64,000 nucleotides of DNA, from NCBI GenBank assembly GCA_001599975.1, contig BCIO01000005.1, forward strand, positions 1,488,001 through 1,552,000. The letters run 5' to 3'. The notes below the pieces were generated by a model, which searched no databases, was not told the DNA's origin, and worked only from the letters and a program-made list of their open reading frames with translations. Source of the stretch: Cystobasidiopsis lactophilus (Eukaryota > Basidiomycota > Agaricostilbomycetes > Agaricostilbales > Chionosphaeraceae). Each line of letters opens with the position of its first letter. Positions within the stretch are counted from its first letter, which is position 1. The position numbers and the translations under genes were made by a program. Positions 10,614-22,361 of the stretch are shown here, one piece after another.

Positions 10614-11529
10614 ATGGTCGATTTGAAACGGCCACCCATTGAGCTGGAGATTGTGGACCGTCTGACTGGTGCGCATCGTCTCTTAGATTCGTCGGCCTAA
10701 CCCAGCGACTGACTAGCTTGGAGCAGAGGACGAGATCGATTATATGGCCTCTTGGATTGCCACGAGTCTCCCTGGAACAGACCCCGGACGCTATCAGAAC
10801 TGGATTCTGGGAGGACAGCTCTTCGATGAGACCAAGCCCGACAGGACGAAGAAGTTCTATGTCGGCTATCTGAAGAAAGGACTGGCCTGTGCGTCTTCAA
10901 GTGCCATTCCGATGTGGCTACTGACTCTTCCGGTCTGTCAGGTGGCAAACTGTTAACGACTAAAGATCGAAATGCGACCCGCTTCCTCTACCCGCCAGGT
11001 TTCAAACCAGATTTGTGGAATATGGACTGGATATCTGACGAATTCAAGGAGTTTGATGAGGTTATAGACGAGTTGGGGCGAGATGCTGTGCGAGCAAAGT
11101 TTCAGGCTGTGAGTCCAGTGGCTTGGTCGAACGTGAAGACGCTGATACTCCAGTGGCAGTTCAACAAGCAAATGCAACCTGGTTGGACCGTCCCGACCTC
11201 CTCTGGAAGGACATTCAATTGTTTCGCGATGCTAGTCAAGAAGGATATGCGCGGGTCAGGAATTGGGCGCCTGGTTCAAGAGCGAGTGCAGGAAGAAGCT
11301 CAAAAGGAATTCGCCACCTTGCGTTTTGGCGCGCCGCTCGCAGCGGTCAGTTTATCTCCTCTGGCTTCCCATGCGCGTCGTATTGTCCCTGATCCGCAAG
11401 AAAAATTTGCAGGTCGGGTTCTATGAGAAGTGCGGCTGCGAGATTCTATTTAGATCTGTCTTTGAAGCCATCGACGAGCAGGGCTCGTTCACATTTCATA
11501 TCATGTCTAGAGAGCCCAATGCTGCATAG
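10614..11529 (+). CDS. GNAT-family N-acetyltransferase
   Basis: Five exons (10614-10668, 10727-10888, 10942-11108, 11154-11345, 11413-11529) encode about 230 residues. The C-terminal third has the GNAT acetyl-CoA site, FAMLVKKDMRGSGIGRLVQE (R/Q-x-x-G-x-G/A pattern), followed by AQKEFATLRFGAP and, after the last intron, VGFYEKCGCEILF, the usual beta-strand and Tyr region. The N-terminal two-thirds (YPPGFKPDLWNMDWISDEF region) resembles fungal GNAT proteins of unknown substrate. The intron at 11109-11153 is 45 bases, a multiple of three, so keeping it would insert 15 residues without a stop. The acceptor at 10726 was chosen over an earlier AG because only it keeps the frame. Acceptor substrate unknown. 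Confidence 0.75.
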
Positions 11530-11797
11530 CTATACTGCATGCGATTGCTCCCCGTTTCGACTTGCGCGATTCGGTGAGAGCCAAGTGTGGCCTTTGGCTC
11601 TGCTCCTTTGAGTGGCATTGCATTCTGGCATGCTTCCGGCAAGCGCAAGCTCTTCGAAGAGACAGGCGGCGGCGGTGAGCAAGCGAAGAGTCGCTTTGGG
11701 CGGATTTTGCGGCTGCAGGGCAAGGGCGCATTGGATTTGCCATATTGAAGGGTGCCATCCGACGACGAGGTGGCCGAGTTTAGAGAGCCACGACTGA
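11530..11797. other. convergent 3' intergenic region
   Basis: This short interval lies between the stops of the GNAT gene (+) and SEN15 (-). I see only presumed 3' untranslated sequence. Confidence 0.35.
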
Positions 11798-12432
11798 TCA
11801 TTCTGGCGCTTCCTTGGGCGCTGCAAGCCACGACCTTTCAGAGCAAGCACAGGAAGAAAATTCAAGCAATGACTCACGGACTATGCCCCTCTTGAGGACG
11901 TAGTAGACGACCGAAGAATCAGGCGCTACAATGCCTAGACTGACTTCTTGGGCATCTTGAGGCAGGCCGCCAAACATAGCGCCAAATCTGGTTCCCGTTG
12001 GAACTTCTTCCTCAAACAAATGGAAGGCAAAGACAAACTTTGACAGCGACGTATCCTCGTGAAGATTCATAGGCAAGACATATCGTGTTGGGGCCTGTGT
12101 AGAGGTCATGATGGGCTTCCTTGTCGGTGTCAACAGGCAGGCACCAACCTCGTCGTTCGGGCGGCCTTGGATGAAATGGCAATGGAGTGCGGCCACTTCG
12201 ATGGTCGACAGGCTCTGCCACCTTTGTGCTACTCTCAAGTTCAGGGAGGGCGAAGGCAGAGGCAAATAGCAACGTATGACGAACCCAGCGAAAGGTCGCA
12301 AAACGTCTGAAAAAGGCAGCCCGCGTGCTCGGGATACTTCTCGCACGCTGAGCGAATGCTTGGATACTATGTATACGTGAGCAAAGTGCTTGAGAGCGGG
12401 ACTGGAGCACCAACAAGAGGGTGCCGCTCCAT
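11798..12432 (-). CDS. SEN15: tRNA-splicing endonuclease subunit SEN15
   Basis: This encodes the small non-catalytic SEN15 subunit, which pairs with SEN34 in the tetrameric endonuclease that removes tRNA introns. Four exons (12432-12415, 12366-12285, 12228-11878, 11820-11798) give 157 residues, close to the family size. The rebuilt N-terminus contains the conserved HP, then YPEHAGCLFQTFCDLSLAQRW, and the C-terminal half has the endonuclease-fold strand EVSLGIVAPDSSVVYYVLKR followed by GIVPP, the expected SEN15 signature (LAI..DSTIVYY..GI.P). Exon 1 holds only six codons, and its splice was chosen because it restores the HPLY motif. The gene shares a long divergent upstream region with the unknown gene at 13288. 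Confidence 0.8.
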
Positions 12433-13287
12433 TGCCTCGCCGTCGTTGCCTGCCAGGAATCGGCAGCTGGACGCGCTTCGAGCAGTGGCAAAATGAAATG
12501 CATGGTTGTTACGATGACTACTGAAAGCTACTAAAAGTCTTTGGTAATCGCTCGTCGCACGACCGACTGCCCCGAGAGTCCAACCCAAGACAGTCTGTCC
12601 AACAGACAATTTCCATCGGAAAAGAATCAGGCCCGCTGGGTGCGCCCGCCCGGCGGGCTCAGCGCAAACAACGAACGAGGCACAGCAACATTTCTTGCTC
12701 TTGTTCAGAACAGAGAGACGCTCGTCGCTCCATCCGCCTTTTTGTCCGCCCGCCTAACTTTGGTGGCGAACTCGACCAACTCGGCGAGCTCGATCAGCTC
12801 ATCTCTCGCGGCGAGCTCGTCCATCCTGGCGAGATCGTTCATCTCAGGGCAAAAATTCGAATACAAAACGCACCTTGATCCTCTTGTCTCGGGATTCCTC
12901 GTCGACTCGCGAGTCGCGCAGACGCCACTACCGGACGCCCCGATCATTAGCTGTAAGCACCTGATCTCGTTGCACTCATCGCACAATTCTCGGCGACTAA
13001 GGTAACTGAAGCAAAGCAGGTCAAGCAGGTAAGGGAGGCCAATCGACGGAGATCATCTTCTCACTCTGTAAACCCTTGACCCTGATTGTTTCGGCTTTGC
13101 CGCAGACGCTCTGTGAGTGATCGCCCAAGGATTGCAATAGATTTCCAAGACGATTGTGCAGATTCCAAAATCTATTCACGCACACTGCAAACCGCGTTGC
13201 TTAGTCTTGGCTCCCGCACAACAACCGAGTCAGTCCATTTGCTCTCTTGTGTCGGGCATTGAGATAAACGCTTCACCAGCAATCACC
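12433..13287. promoter_or_regulatory. divergent upstream region of SEN15 and the 13288 gene
   Basis: This 855-base region separates two divergent starts. Around 12770-12850 there is a GC-rich tract with repeated GCTCG/GCGAGCTCG-like words that reads as a low-complexity Leu/Glu/Ala or Ser-rich string in several frames. I interpret it as non-coding because no frame has splice support or a known motif. No other structure was recognised. Confidence 0.35.
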
Positions 13288-14012
13288 ATGAACTCCGGAA
13301 AAGCTTCTCCAGGCAAGTTGGCGATGGCCATGTTGCCACGCATTCAGGATCTGACAGCAGGATCATGAATCCAGTTCTCGACAAGGCGCACAAGGCTCTC
13401 CTTGATCTGAACACGTCGCTGGGCGCCAACGACCCTTTCATCACTCGATTGTTCAAGGAGAGTCTGGTGGCGCACGTTCGCAGGGCCTGGGAAGTGTTTG
13501 GTAAGGGCTCTTTCCTCTTCAAAAAGACATAACAGGCGCTAAACGGAAGTGAAAAATGGATGCAGACGCCCAAAACGTGCTCGTGACCGGCAAGCGGCTG
13601 GACAAGGAAGCCATGATGGCCAGCACTCGAGCCATGGTCGCCACTTGGGGCAAGTTCCACTCTCTCGCGTCCAGAATACCATTGAAGCCGATGATGATTC
13701 GATGCATACAGGAGACGAGTCTGCCAACATGCCACACACGCTCCAATTCTGCTTGCAGTCAGCGGTGCGCATTCAACAGAAGGACCGCATCAACACTTGG
13801 ATCTTGGAGAGCGAGACTTGGCGTGCGTTTGTGATCGCTTCACGAGGGATGAGAGCTTGGTGCTAATCCGAAACCCAACAGATGCGGAATTTGAGGCGCA
13901 AGCGGGCCCAGAGGTCGACGACATGCTGGCCGCTCTCTCGGACGGCCTGAACTTGCGCGACGACGACGAAGAGGAAGATGGCGATGTGGAAATGACAGAT
14001 GTCCGTGATTGA
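13288..14012 (+). CDS. unknown protein with acidic C-terminus, spliced by very short introns
   Basis: I do not recognise this protein. The best model has five exons (13288-13312, 13348-13500, 13566-13636, 13675-13822, 13882-14012) and 175 residues. Readable segments are PVLDKAHKALLDLNTSLG, ITRLFKESLVAHVRRAWEVF, DAQNVLVTGKRLDKEAMMAS, MPHTLQFCLQSAVRIQQKDR and an acidic tail ending DVEMTDVRD. Two of the introns would be only 35 bases (13313-13347, with a GC donor in the word CAG-GCAAGT) and 38 bases (13637-13674). Both are needed because the coding signal changes frame at those points. If they are wrong, the start may be the ATG at 13365 and the middle may be differently spliced. A nuclear role is only suggested by composition. 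Confidence 0.5.
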
Positions 14013-14556
14013 AGAAGGGAAGTACGAAGCACCAAACGAAAGGATTGAAGATTGATTGTGTGTAGCCTGGTGGCCGTGTTAATGATTTGTAGTCTGAATG
14101 AGCTTGGAACTTGGGAATCTCGAATCTCAAAGCCGATACAGAGCACATATTGAGGAAAGTAGGCAGAGAGCTCGACTTGGCTTTCGGCCTGCGTCTGGTG
14201 GCGGCGGCTTTTGGGGATGCAGCATCGCCGGAAAGCGGCTCGAGAGCTCTGCAGCGCTCTCCTATGATAGCCTTTGTATAACAGCGCTCTTCGAGGCTCA
14301 CTTGGACTTGAGCTGAAGGGATGGGAGCAGAGAAAAGGGGGCACAAAAGCCAAATCGTCAACAGGAGCTGGCAAATTCGCCACAATTGGCAAGGGTTGTG
14401 CGAACACCTGGCTCGACTTGGGCACTGCTGCCGGTCAAAAGTGAACGCTGCTGCATCGCCACAGGGCAGGAGGGTGAACCAGCGGCTTGACATCTTCGTC
14501 CAGGAGCAAGCTCACATTCTTGCGCCTCAGCAGCCAGCAGCGTTGTAATTTGTAAC
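14013..14556. other. intergenic region between two plus-strand genes
   Basis: This 544-base interval should hold the 3' end of the upstream gene and the promoter of the gene at 14557. A few open frames occur on the minus strand, but they have no splice or motif support. Confidence 0.35.
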
Positions 14557-15380
14557 TTGCCGACGTGTGGACCCCAAATGGCGGAGACGGCCTGGCCGTT
14601 GATGCTCACCGCAGAACTGCCGCCAGAGTTTGTGCAGTCCCTGCCCGACGGCGTGCTCCCCTTGCCCAACCTCGAGCTCTTTGGCATCCGCTCCTTCTGG
14701 GATTCGCCCACGCTGACCGTGGCTGGCAAGCGCCCTGCCATCAAGCGCGCCGTCGCCTTGCTCAACCTCAAGCTCGAGGAGGACGGACACGAGGTGGTCC
14801 AATACCGAGACGAGCTCTTCAAGCTCTTTAAACAGCCCGTTCGTCCCACCCCGCGTTCCTCTTCGTCTCAGGAGGGCTAATGCCTTGTGTGTGGACTCAG
14901 TCAGCGCCAGCTATCGGCTCTGTTCCATCGCCCAGCGTCGCAAAACCAGCGCAAGCTCCCAAGGCGCCCGCAAAGAAGAAGCGCACCAAGGGGGAACTCC
15001 GTAGGGCCAGGAAGGAGATGCTGCAAGAGCAGGCAGCCAAAGGCGACCTGGAGGCGCAAGAGAAGCTCAAGAAGATGCAAAAGTCATCCGTCCGCAAGAT
15101 GCAAAAGCGACGAGAGGCTGCCGAGTCCCAAACCGCTGCCGATCTCGCCGCGGCTCTCGAACTGCAGGTGGACGGCGGCATCGTCTGGGAAGAGGACGGC
15201 GACCTGGTCTGGGAAGAGTCAACGAGCAGTGAGGCCCGCAAGGACGAGACTGGCCTCGAGGACGGTGGCGGGCACATTGCCTCGGGGAGCAAGATGGAGG
15301 CGGAGGACTCGTCGGCGATGGATATGGACCCTCCACCTTCTACCATGGGTGACCACAAGCCTCAAGGCATGAGCTTGTAA
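14557..15380 (+). CDS. unknown basic/acidic nuclear-type protein
   Basis: Two exons (14557-14838 and 14901-15380, phase-0 intron of 62 bases) encode about 253 residues; the in-frame ATG at 14578 is an equally good start. The N-terminal about 90 residues are folded-looking (LPNLELFGIRSFWDSPTLTV and KRPAIKRAVALLNLKLEEDG), possibly a small alpha/beta domain. The second half is highly charged: a Lys/Arg-rich stretch (AKKKRTKGELRRARKEML) that could be a nuclear signal and coiled coil, then an acidic, Trp/Glu-containing tail. I cannot assign a family. It converges on MRC1, with about 195 bases between the stop codons. Confidence 0.6.
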
Positions 15381-15575
15381 AGCTGGCATTCGGATCTGTT
15401 TGAATGTGTTCTTTGTAAATGTGCGCCTACGAGTGCTCTTGTCGACGCTCAGACAGGGTTCCAAAGTCCAACAGGGTCGAAAGTGAATGTATGAATGCAA
15501 GAACCGAGCAAAAATGCCGAATGAATAATACAATGGGTGTGAAGTGGGAGTGAAGGAGGGGTATCTAGGGGTGCT

Positions 15576-18500
15576 TCATCTCTGGAAAGATGCGGCCCTC
15601 GCCTTGCTGCCAAGGAGCGAGGTCTTTTTCGTCGCAGTGGGCAGCGACTTGGATTTGGTGGGGACGGCCCGTGCTGGGGCCTTGGTCTGGGGGAGGCTGG
15701 GCAAGCTGGGCATCTTGCGCGTCATGCTGGTGATGGAGCTGCCCTGGCCCGCCCTCTTCGCGTTGTCATCTCGCTTGAAGGTGCCGCTCTTGTGGTCGAG
15801 CTGGCGAATGGCGCGGCGGTGATCGGTCTCATGGCTTTCGAAGTCGGCGTATTGGGAGTCGATGTCCGCAAAGTCGTCGGGTCGGCCGAATACCGGACGG
15901 ATGGCGCCCATGGCGATGAGGGTGCGGTCTTTGAAGCCAGTAAAGCGCTGAGGAGAGCTGGAGCTGTCGATCTCAACTGGGAGTGGCTGCTCTTTGGCCA
16001 TAGCCTCCTCGACCTGCAATAAATTGCCGTCAATTCTGGCTCAACTCCGGTGAGAAGTGCAAAGGGCAGCTCACCTTCTTGGCTTGCGCACGCTCTAGCA
16101 TCTGGCGCCGCACTTCAGCGACCGTGATGGTCTCTTGCCGTTCGACGTCTTCCATCTCTTCGTCGCTATGGGTGATATCCTCCGCTTGCAAGAAGCCATA
16201 GTCGTCTGCTTGGGTTTCGTCCTTGCGGTAGGTCTCGACGAAGGCTTGGGTCTCTGGGTTCTCGGCCAAGGCGTCGAGCTCGTCCTTGCCATCCAGCTTG
16301 CGCTTCTTGAGCTTGGCCGCGCGGCCTTGCTGCATGCCGAATTCGTCGTCCGAGTAGTCCGAATCATCGAGCACGTCGTCGGCAGCCCGCTTCGATCGCC
16401 ACTTGCCGGCAGCATCGTTTTCGACCTGCTTTTGCAGGCGAGCATCGCGTTCGGCTTGATGTTGTCTGCATGGCACATTAGGCTCAGGCTTCACCAAATA
16501 TGGAAAGGGCACTCACTTCGCCAACTCGGTGGCAGCATTGTCCTGCTGCTCCTTGAGCGTGGCGTCAACCTTGTCGTCGTCGACCAAGTCCTCCAAGACG
16601 GCATCGTCATCCGAGTCCTCATCTTCGTCTTCTCCACCGGTAGCGCCCGTGAGGCCCATCAAGACGTTGCCGAACCGATCGTCCTCGTCGGACTCGTCGG
16701 CCTGGTCTTCAACGAAAGCGTTGTGCTTCTTGACCTTCTTCGGCTTGGCGGCCTGCTCCTGCGCCTGCTTCATGATGGAGAAGGCGTCGAGAACTTGGGG
16801 CTGAGATGGGTCGACCTGCTCCTCCTCAGGCCCTTCGTCTTCGTCATCATCCTCTTCCTCGGCAGCAGGCGTACTGGCAGCTTCTTCTGCGACTTGCGGC
16901 AATCCTCCGGAAGCCGACGGAGAGGGTATCGCTGCAGCTTCGGTCTCGTCTGGCTGAGATGTGTTTCGGGGTAGGGGGCGAATAGCTTCGTCGTCCGAAT
17001 CTTCAGCAGCGGCCTGCCGAACCGCCTTGGCGCGAGCCTTCGGCCGGATGACGACGTCTTCATCCTCTTCGTCGGCTCCATCTTCATGCTCTACCCCCTG
17101 GTCGTTGAAGACAAGAGTAGAAGAGTCGTCACGGCCGAGAGGGCGGACGTTGAAGGACTGCGTGGCTTGCGAGGCTTCCGGCTCTTCCAGCGACGCTGGC
17201 CGGTGCTGGGTTAGCATGCTGTTATCCAGGACATAAGCAGAAGCCCGAGTGAGTAGACAAGAAGGCAGAGTACACACCCTTGCGAGTTCACGTATTGGTA
17301 AATGTTAACATCTTCCTCGATGTCGTTGAAGGCGTTTTCTTCGCCCTGCTCCATGACCCGCTCGAGTCCGCCCTGAGTAAGCTTGATGTCTTGCAGCTTG
17401 CGGTTCTGGAACAGGCCGAGGACGTCGGAAGCATCTCGGTTCATGGCGCCGAGGAGGTTGGCATCACTGTCGACTTGAGTCTCGGCGGCGAACATCTGCG
17501 AGAAGCCCACGTCGTCGTCATCGCCGACCTGAGAGGCGCCGGCGAATTTGATTTCGCTCCGGTTGGCGGGTGGGAGAGGAACCGAGGCAACAGGTTGGGT
17601 GGGTGAGAGGCTGACGTGCGAGGCTTCCTTGATGAGTTGGGCCGAAGCCTCGTCGACGGCGAGCGCATCCAAGTCGTGATCGACTTCCATGGGGGCGGAG
17701 TCGGCAAATTCGAACGGGTCAGTCTCGCTCAAGGAGATGTCGACATCTTCAGGGGCGCCCTCTTGCTCCTCGTCGCCCCCAGCAGCGGAGCCCTCCTCCT
17801 CCTCAGCGTCGCTGCCGGCCTCGCTACCAGAGCCCATCTCCTCTCCGCTGAAGTCGAAGGCTTCCTCCTCGTCGTCTGCGCCGCCCTCCTTGTAGTCGCT
17901 GTCGTCATCGTCGTCGCCGTTGACCTCCTTGGACACTTCCTGTGAGGCGGCCTCGTTGAACTGGGCGACCAGCTCCTTGACCGAGACGTTCTTGGCCTCC
18001 TCGACATGGCCCTCTTTGAGCTTGCGCTCCCGGCCGCCGGCCGCCTCGAACGCCTCCCGCTTCTTTTGGACATAGGCGACGCTTTGCTTGGAGATCTTCT
18101 TTGACAGGAGGTCGTTAAGCGAGTTGTGGTTGAGGGGGGCTCGGGCGGCCTGCGGCAAGGCAGGAGCTCGAACTCTGGACTTGGTGGCTTTGGCAGCTGG
18201 CAAAGTGACGACGGGCTGCTTGGTAGTCGGGCCCCACTGGCGGCCAGCTTTCTGGAATTGGGTTTCGGTGAGCTCGGATGGCGTCCGGCCGTGCTTCTTG
18301 AAGCCACTGAGGGCCTGCTGAGGGTCGCGCTGAGACAGCTTCGCAGCCTCTTGGGGCGGGGGGAGGATCTCAAAGTCGTCGTCCGAATCGTCGGTGTCGA
18401 CATGGTGCACCAGCGTGAGCTTCTTCTTTGACTGCTCCATCGCCTTGCGCTTGAGTCGGGCCAGCTCGGTCTCCTCCTCCTGCTCGAACGAGATGTCGTC

Positions 18501-19813
18501 CTCCTCTTCCAAGACGATGTCGGTCTTGTTCAGCACCGCTGGGCTAGTGGTTTCGATGGGGTCAGTGTCATCTTGGTTGGCGCGAGGCGGGTGGCGCTGG
18601 GCGTGCACGATGTACGACTCTTGCTGGCTGTCCAAATAGCTCACGTCCTGACTATCCTCCTCTTCGGCAGGCACGAGAGCGGCATGCTGCTCGAAAGGGG
18701 TGAGAGATGGTTGGGTCGTGGCAGGAGTGGACATGGGCGGCTGGGACGTGGTGCTCTTAGCTGTCGAGGGAGTCGCAGTGGCGGCCGACGAAGACGAGGG
18801 CCGGGCGTTGTGCCTAACCCCACTCATTAGCACGTATTCCAGGTTCGCATAAGTGACACAATCTCACTTGGCTTTTATATTTGCTAGAACGTCCGACATA
18901 GGCTTGGGTGCAGAGGTGACCGTTGCAATGCCTCGAGCCAATTCTGTTGGCGGGGTTAGGTGGCTCGACCAGCAGCAGGAGCACGAAAGACGAACTCCTC
19001 TTAAGGTCCATGCTTGTGGCATGCATCTCCTCGTGCTCGCGCTTGCTCAGCGGCTTGAGCTGCAGATCCACATAATGAGCCCACCCCGACATCCAAATCG
19101 CGTCGAATCAAACAACGCACCTTCTTCTCCTTAACCTTCTTCTCCTTTTTCTTAGAGTGCTTTGAGGGGCGCTTAGCACCAGCTGGCCGGACGGGCTCGT
19201 CGTCGGACGAAGCGCTGAAGATGTGCGAGGTGTCGACGTCGGCGGCAAGATCTGGCTCGGGAGAGGTCGTTCTGCCTTTGGCCGCAGCCTTGGCCTTGGC
19301 GAGCTGTTGTAGACGTTGCTTTTGGGTTTCCCGGTCAACGACGCCAGACCTGGGTGGGCTGGAAGGCGCTTTGGGTGCAGGCGCGGCATCCTCGTCCAAA
19401 TCTGAGCCAAGGACGCGTCCCAGTAGCTTGCGGCCAGGCAGTCGAACCGGCTCATCGTCTTCAGAACCAGCAGATGTAGGCGCGGTCGTGTCGGCGTGCT
19501 CCGAGTTGAGCAAGAGGGTCGTGTTGACGCCGGCCTCTGAACTCGGGTTGAGCGAGCGAAGCACCTGCTGAGCCTCGGCGTCCGAGTCGCCAGCCTCATC
19601 TTCAGACATGTCCATGCTGGCCATGAGGTCCTTGACGCTCGTGCCGGCCAGAAAAGTCTTCATCGCGGCGCTGGTGGAGGCAGCGGTGCGCGGCGCTTCA
19701 GGCGACGGCGAGGACACGGCGGGCTCGTCGGACATGGCGAAGCCCTCTGCTGGCGGGTATGCGTTGGACGACTCGCTGATGTGGGTCACAGACGACTGCA
19801 GGCCCAAGGTCAT
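15576..19813 (-). CDS. MRC1: DNA replication checkpoint mediator MRC1/claspin
   Basis: This large acidic protein of about 1,299 residues is the fork protein that links Tof1-Csm3 and polymerase epsilon to the Rad53/Chk1-type kinase. Seven exons: 19813-19121, 19059-18996, 18943-18868, 18813-17278, 17218-16517, 16465-16075 and 16013-15576. Features in order are an N-terminal Ser/Glu-rich region with many SQ/TQ sites (for example DSQDVSYLDSQQES, FSQMFAAETQVDSD), SKREHEEMHATSMDLKR, long Asp/Glu runs, then the MRC1 domain with RLSANRP-type conservation less clear but DDSDYSDDEFG, the PETQAFVETYRKD block and the terminal GAIRPVFGRPDDFADIDSQY. The small exons at 19059 and 18943 were fixed by phase. 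Length, acidity and the conserved blocks fit fungal Mrc1. Confidence 0.8.
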
Positions 19814-19958
19814 CGCGGTTGGTGCGGGAAGAGGCCCGTCCAGGTTTGTTTTGATTTTTGTTTGCTCGTCTCGATCACTACGATCACTGCTCCATTTCAA
19901 GCGCGTCAATGACCTGCATTGCTGCCTCTCTCCATTTACAACACTGCTAAATAGAAAA

Positions 19959-21851
19959 CTAGAAACGACGTCGCCGAGCGACGGCCAGGCTGCTCCTCTT
20001 AACAAGACGAACAAGCGCTCTTCGAAACCTGGTCGCGCTGGAGGATGCGGTGGCGGACGAAGCCTTGCATTTGCGGAAGAAACCTTTGTTGTAGTAGCCG
20101 CCAGTGGAAGAGGGACTCTCGGCGCTCCCGCTGCTGCCTGAGTCGTCGCTGCTTGTGGAGGGGTCGGTGGGCTGAGCTGTGGTGGCAGCGGCGGTGGTCG
20201 GTGCGTTGGTTGAATCGTTGCCACCATTGCCTGGCACAGACATTGAGCCAACATTGGTTCCTGCGCCGGCTACCATCACAGTTCCGGTGCCCCAGAGAGT
20301 CGGATAGCCGGTTGGGCTGGCTGTCGGGATATAGGGAATGGTGACCTGCTGGGTGACGATATCGGGCCCAGAAGACACCATCTTGCCACTTCCATCTGAG
20401 CCCTATCGTCAAGATCGCTGTCTATACTGCGAAAACAAGGACCCACCCACTGCCAGCATCGTTCCAGAATCGCAGGTGCCAGAAAGCGTGGACTTGCTGT
20501 CTGGCCTACTTCCACTGTCGACGTACTGCTCAAAAACGATTGGTCAACATACGTTGTACTTTGATGACAACGCACAGGAGGACCCCATTGTAGGGATTTG
20601 CCTGGGCTTGGGAAGACAGTCTCTTTCCCTTCAATCGTCGCGCAGCCGTTGCCCACGTTCGCTGCCAAAGCCGCAGGCGCTGATGAATTTCTCATCGTTT
20701 TGGTGTCGCTGTGACCTTGGGAAGAGATAATAGTCTGCCTACCTTGGAAACCGCTCCCGCCACCTTTGATGCTCACCAGCGCCTGTCATTCTGAAATCAA
20801 GTGACGCCGGAAGCATTGTCCGACGAGTACTAACGCAGTCTTGATACATTTCTCTATTGCCTTGCCTGTGACAAGGGGTGAAAATCAGTCAAAAGGGACG
20901 AAACGTTGAACTTAACTTGTTAAACCAGGCCCAAGCAAAAATCGCAGAGTCTGGGCTTCCTTGTGGGCCAGTGTCCTCACCAAAGAGAATAGCAAAAGTG
21001 TCTTACCCGAATTTGGGGCGTTGGATGGGATTGGCACGGACTGGCACCTCCATCTCTGTCAGCCGCTCAAAACCAGGAGCGTTTGTGCTTGCCATACCCA
21101 ATTCCAGATTGCCCACTGTGGGTAGTGTGTCAGCTTGCTGTCACTGGATCGCAGTAAGTTTTCTCACGCCCTGGGGTTCGGCCCCGGTTGGGTCCTTGAT
21201 AGCCGGGCACGCGCCTGGGCGCCCAGATTCAGAAGCCGAGAGTGACAGTGTAGCCAGAGCCTTACCTTGAACGCTATGTATCACCAGAAAACTTTTGGCG
21301 TTGTCGTAGCTTAAGGACCACTGCAAGTCGTGTCAGTAATTTTCGCACGGGGCAGACCCAGACCGGACTTGACAAGAGCCTCCCTAGGGGCGGGACACTT
21401 CACGCCTCCTCAGAGCACGAGAAAACATGAGCGCTTACTCCATGGACCGCAGCACTTTCGCACAGGTAAGCACGAACTCGCGGAATAGGTGGCGACTGGT
21501 CGCTCACTGCTCGAAGACGCCGGTCAAAGCTATCGGCACCTGCTGGCCGGCTTGAAGAGTCGCAGAAGGCTGTGTACCAGCAGGCATGGGTCCTTTGCAG
21601 GCTGTCACAGAGGACGGAACGTTTCATGCAACACCGAGGAAGGGTGGCAAATCGAACAGACGTACGGTAGTTGGACCCTGTAGCCAGCAATGGGGCCCGG
21701 TTATCGTCCTCATTAAAGATTTTCTAGTATTGGGATTTGACCTCTGCACGGCTCAAGCGAAATCGACGGAATGAAGACCGACCGGTTCGAGCATACGAAT
21801 ATGACAAAGAACGGATGCTGGCAAGACGGCCAGTACAGGAAGCCACTTCAT
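19959..21851 (-). CDS. secreted AA11-like lytic polysaccharide monooxygenase, 15-exon copy
   Basis: A copper LPMO of the chitin-active AA11 type. Exons: 21851-21783, 21723-21666, 21601-21508, 21454-21439, 21383-21369, 21320-21266, 21214-21168, 21115-21098, 21040-21007, 20950-20917, 20865-20835, 20782-20743, 20679-20576, 20525-20451, 20402-19959 (377 residues). A signal peptide (MKWLPVLAVLPASVLC) ends just before His-Ile-Arg-Met, so the mature protein would start with the copper-brace His. The second His is in AAVHGGGSCQ and the axial Tyr in GNREMYQDC. Further AA11 marks are NYPCKGPMPAGT and LSYDNAKSFLVIHSVQGACP. A Ser/Thr-rich linker and a basic C-terminal tail follow the catalytic domain. 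Every junction was checked against the paralogue at 22362-23704, so this model is well supported despite its 14 introns of 48-64 bases. Confidence 0.85.
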
Positions 21852-22361
21852 TGACGCGTAAGCATAGGCTTGATGGCGTTACTTGTGTCAGGGAGGGCGT
21901 TCTACAGAGGGGAAAGGATGGTCGAAACCGAGAGGCAGAGATGCGACTCGGCCAGCCGTGGGACCGCCAACAAAGGGAAGGGCTTCACTCTTGACAGTCG
22001 AACTGAAGGTCAGAGTCGCTGCAGTCCATGTTTAGGCAGTCTCCGGAATGACAGCCCAGCCCATTGCCTGCAGTGGCTCGAATCAAGGAACCCAGGCTGG
22101 CAGACGGACTCGGAGTCGAGACGTCGAGCGCTTCAAGGCCAATCCCAACAAAGCAAAGCCTCGCAGCTTTCAGTAGACTGAGAAAGCAAGACATACTGAT
22201 ATGCAGTCAAAAAGAGGAAGGTCATGGCGGATGAAGGCGGAGAAGCTGGCTGCCCGGCTCTCGAATCCGTAACGGATGGTGGCGATAGCGGTTGCGCAAC
22301 ATTGCGATTCCAAAAGAGTGCACGCTCGCCAACATGATGTACAAGCAAACGAAGATTACAG
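21852..22361. other. spacer between the two LPMO genes
   Basis: This 510-base interval should contain the promoter of the 15-exon LPMO gene and the 3' end of the 5-exon copy. I find no additional gene, no direct repeat linking the two copies and no transposon end. Confidence 0.4.

Noticed and set aside
12705-12986. Minus-strand frame with repeated Asp-Glu-Leu/Ala words in the SEN15 upstream region
   Set aside because: It is a low-complexity GC-rich tract with no splice context and no similarity to a known family; it lies between two convincing divergent starts.
16135-16974. 279-codon open frame on the plus strand opposite MRC1
   Set aside because: It is the mirror of a GC-rich, acidic coding sequence: Asp/Glu codon runs read as Val/Leu/Arg-like strings on the other strand. 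The minus strand carries the conserved MRC1 blocks.
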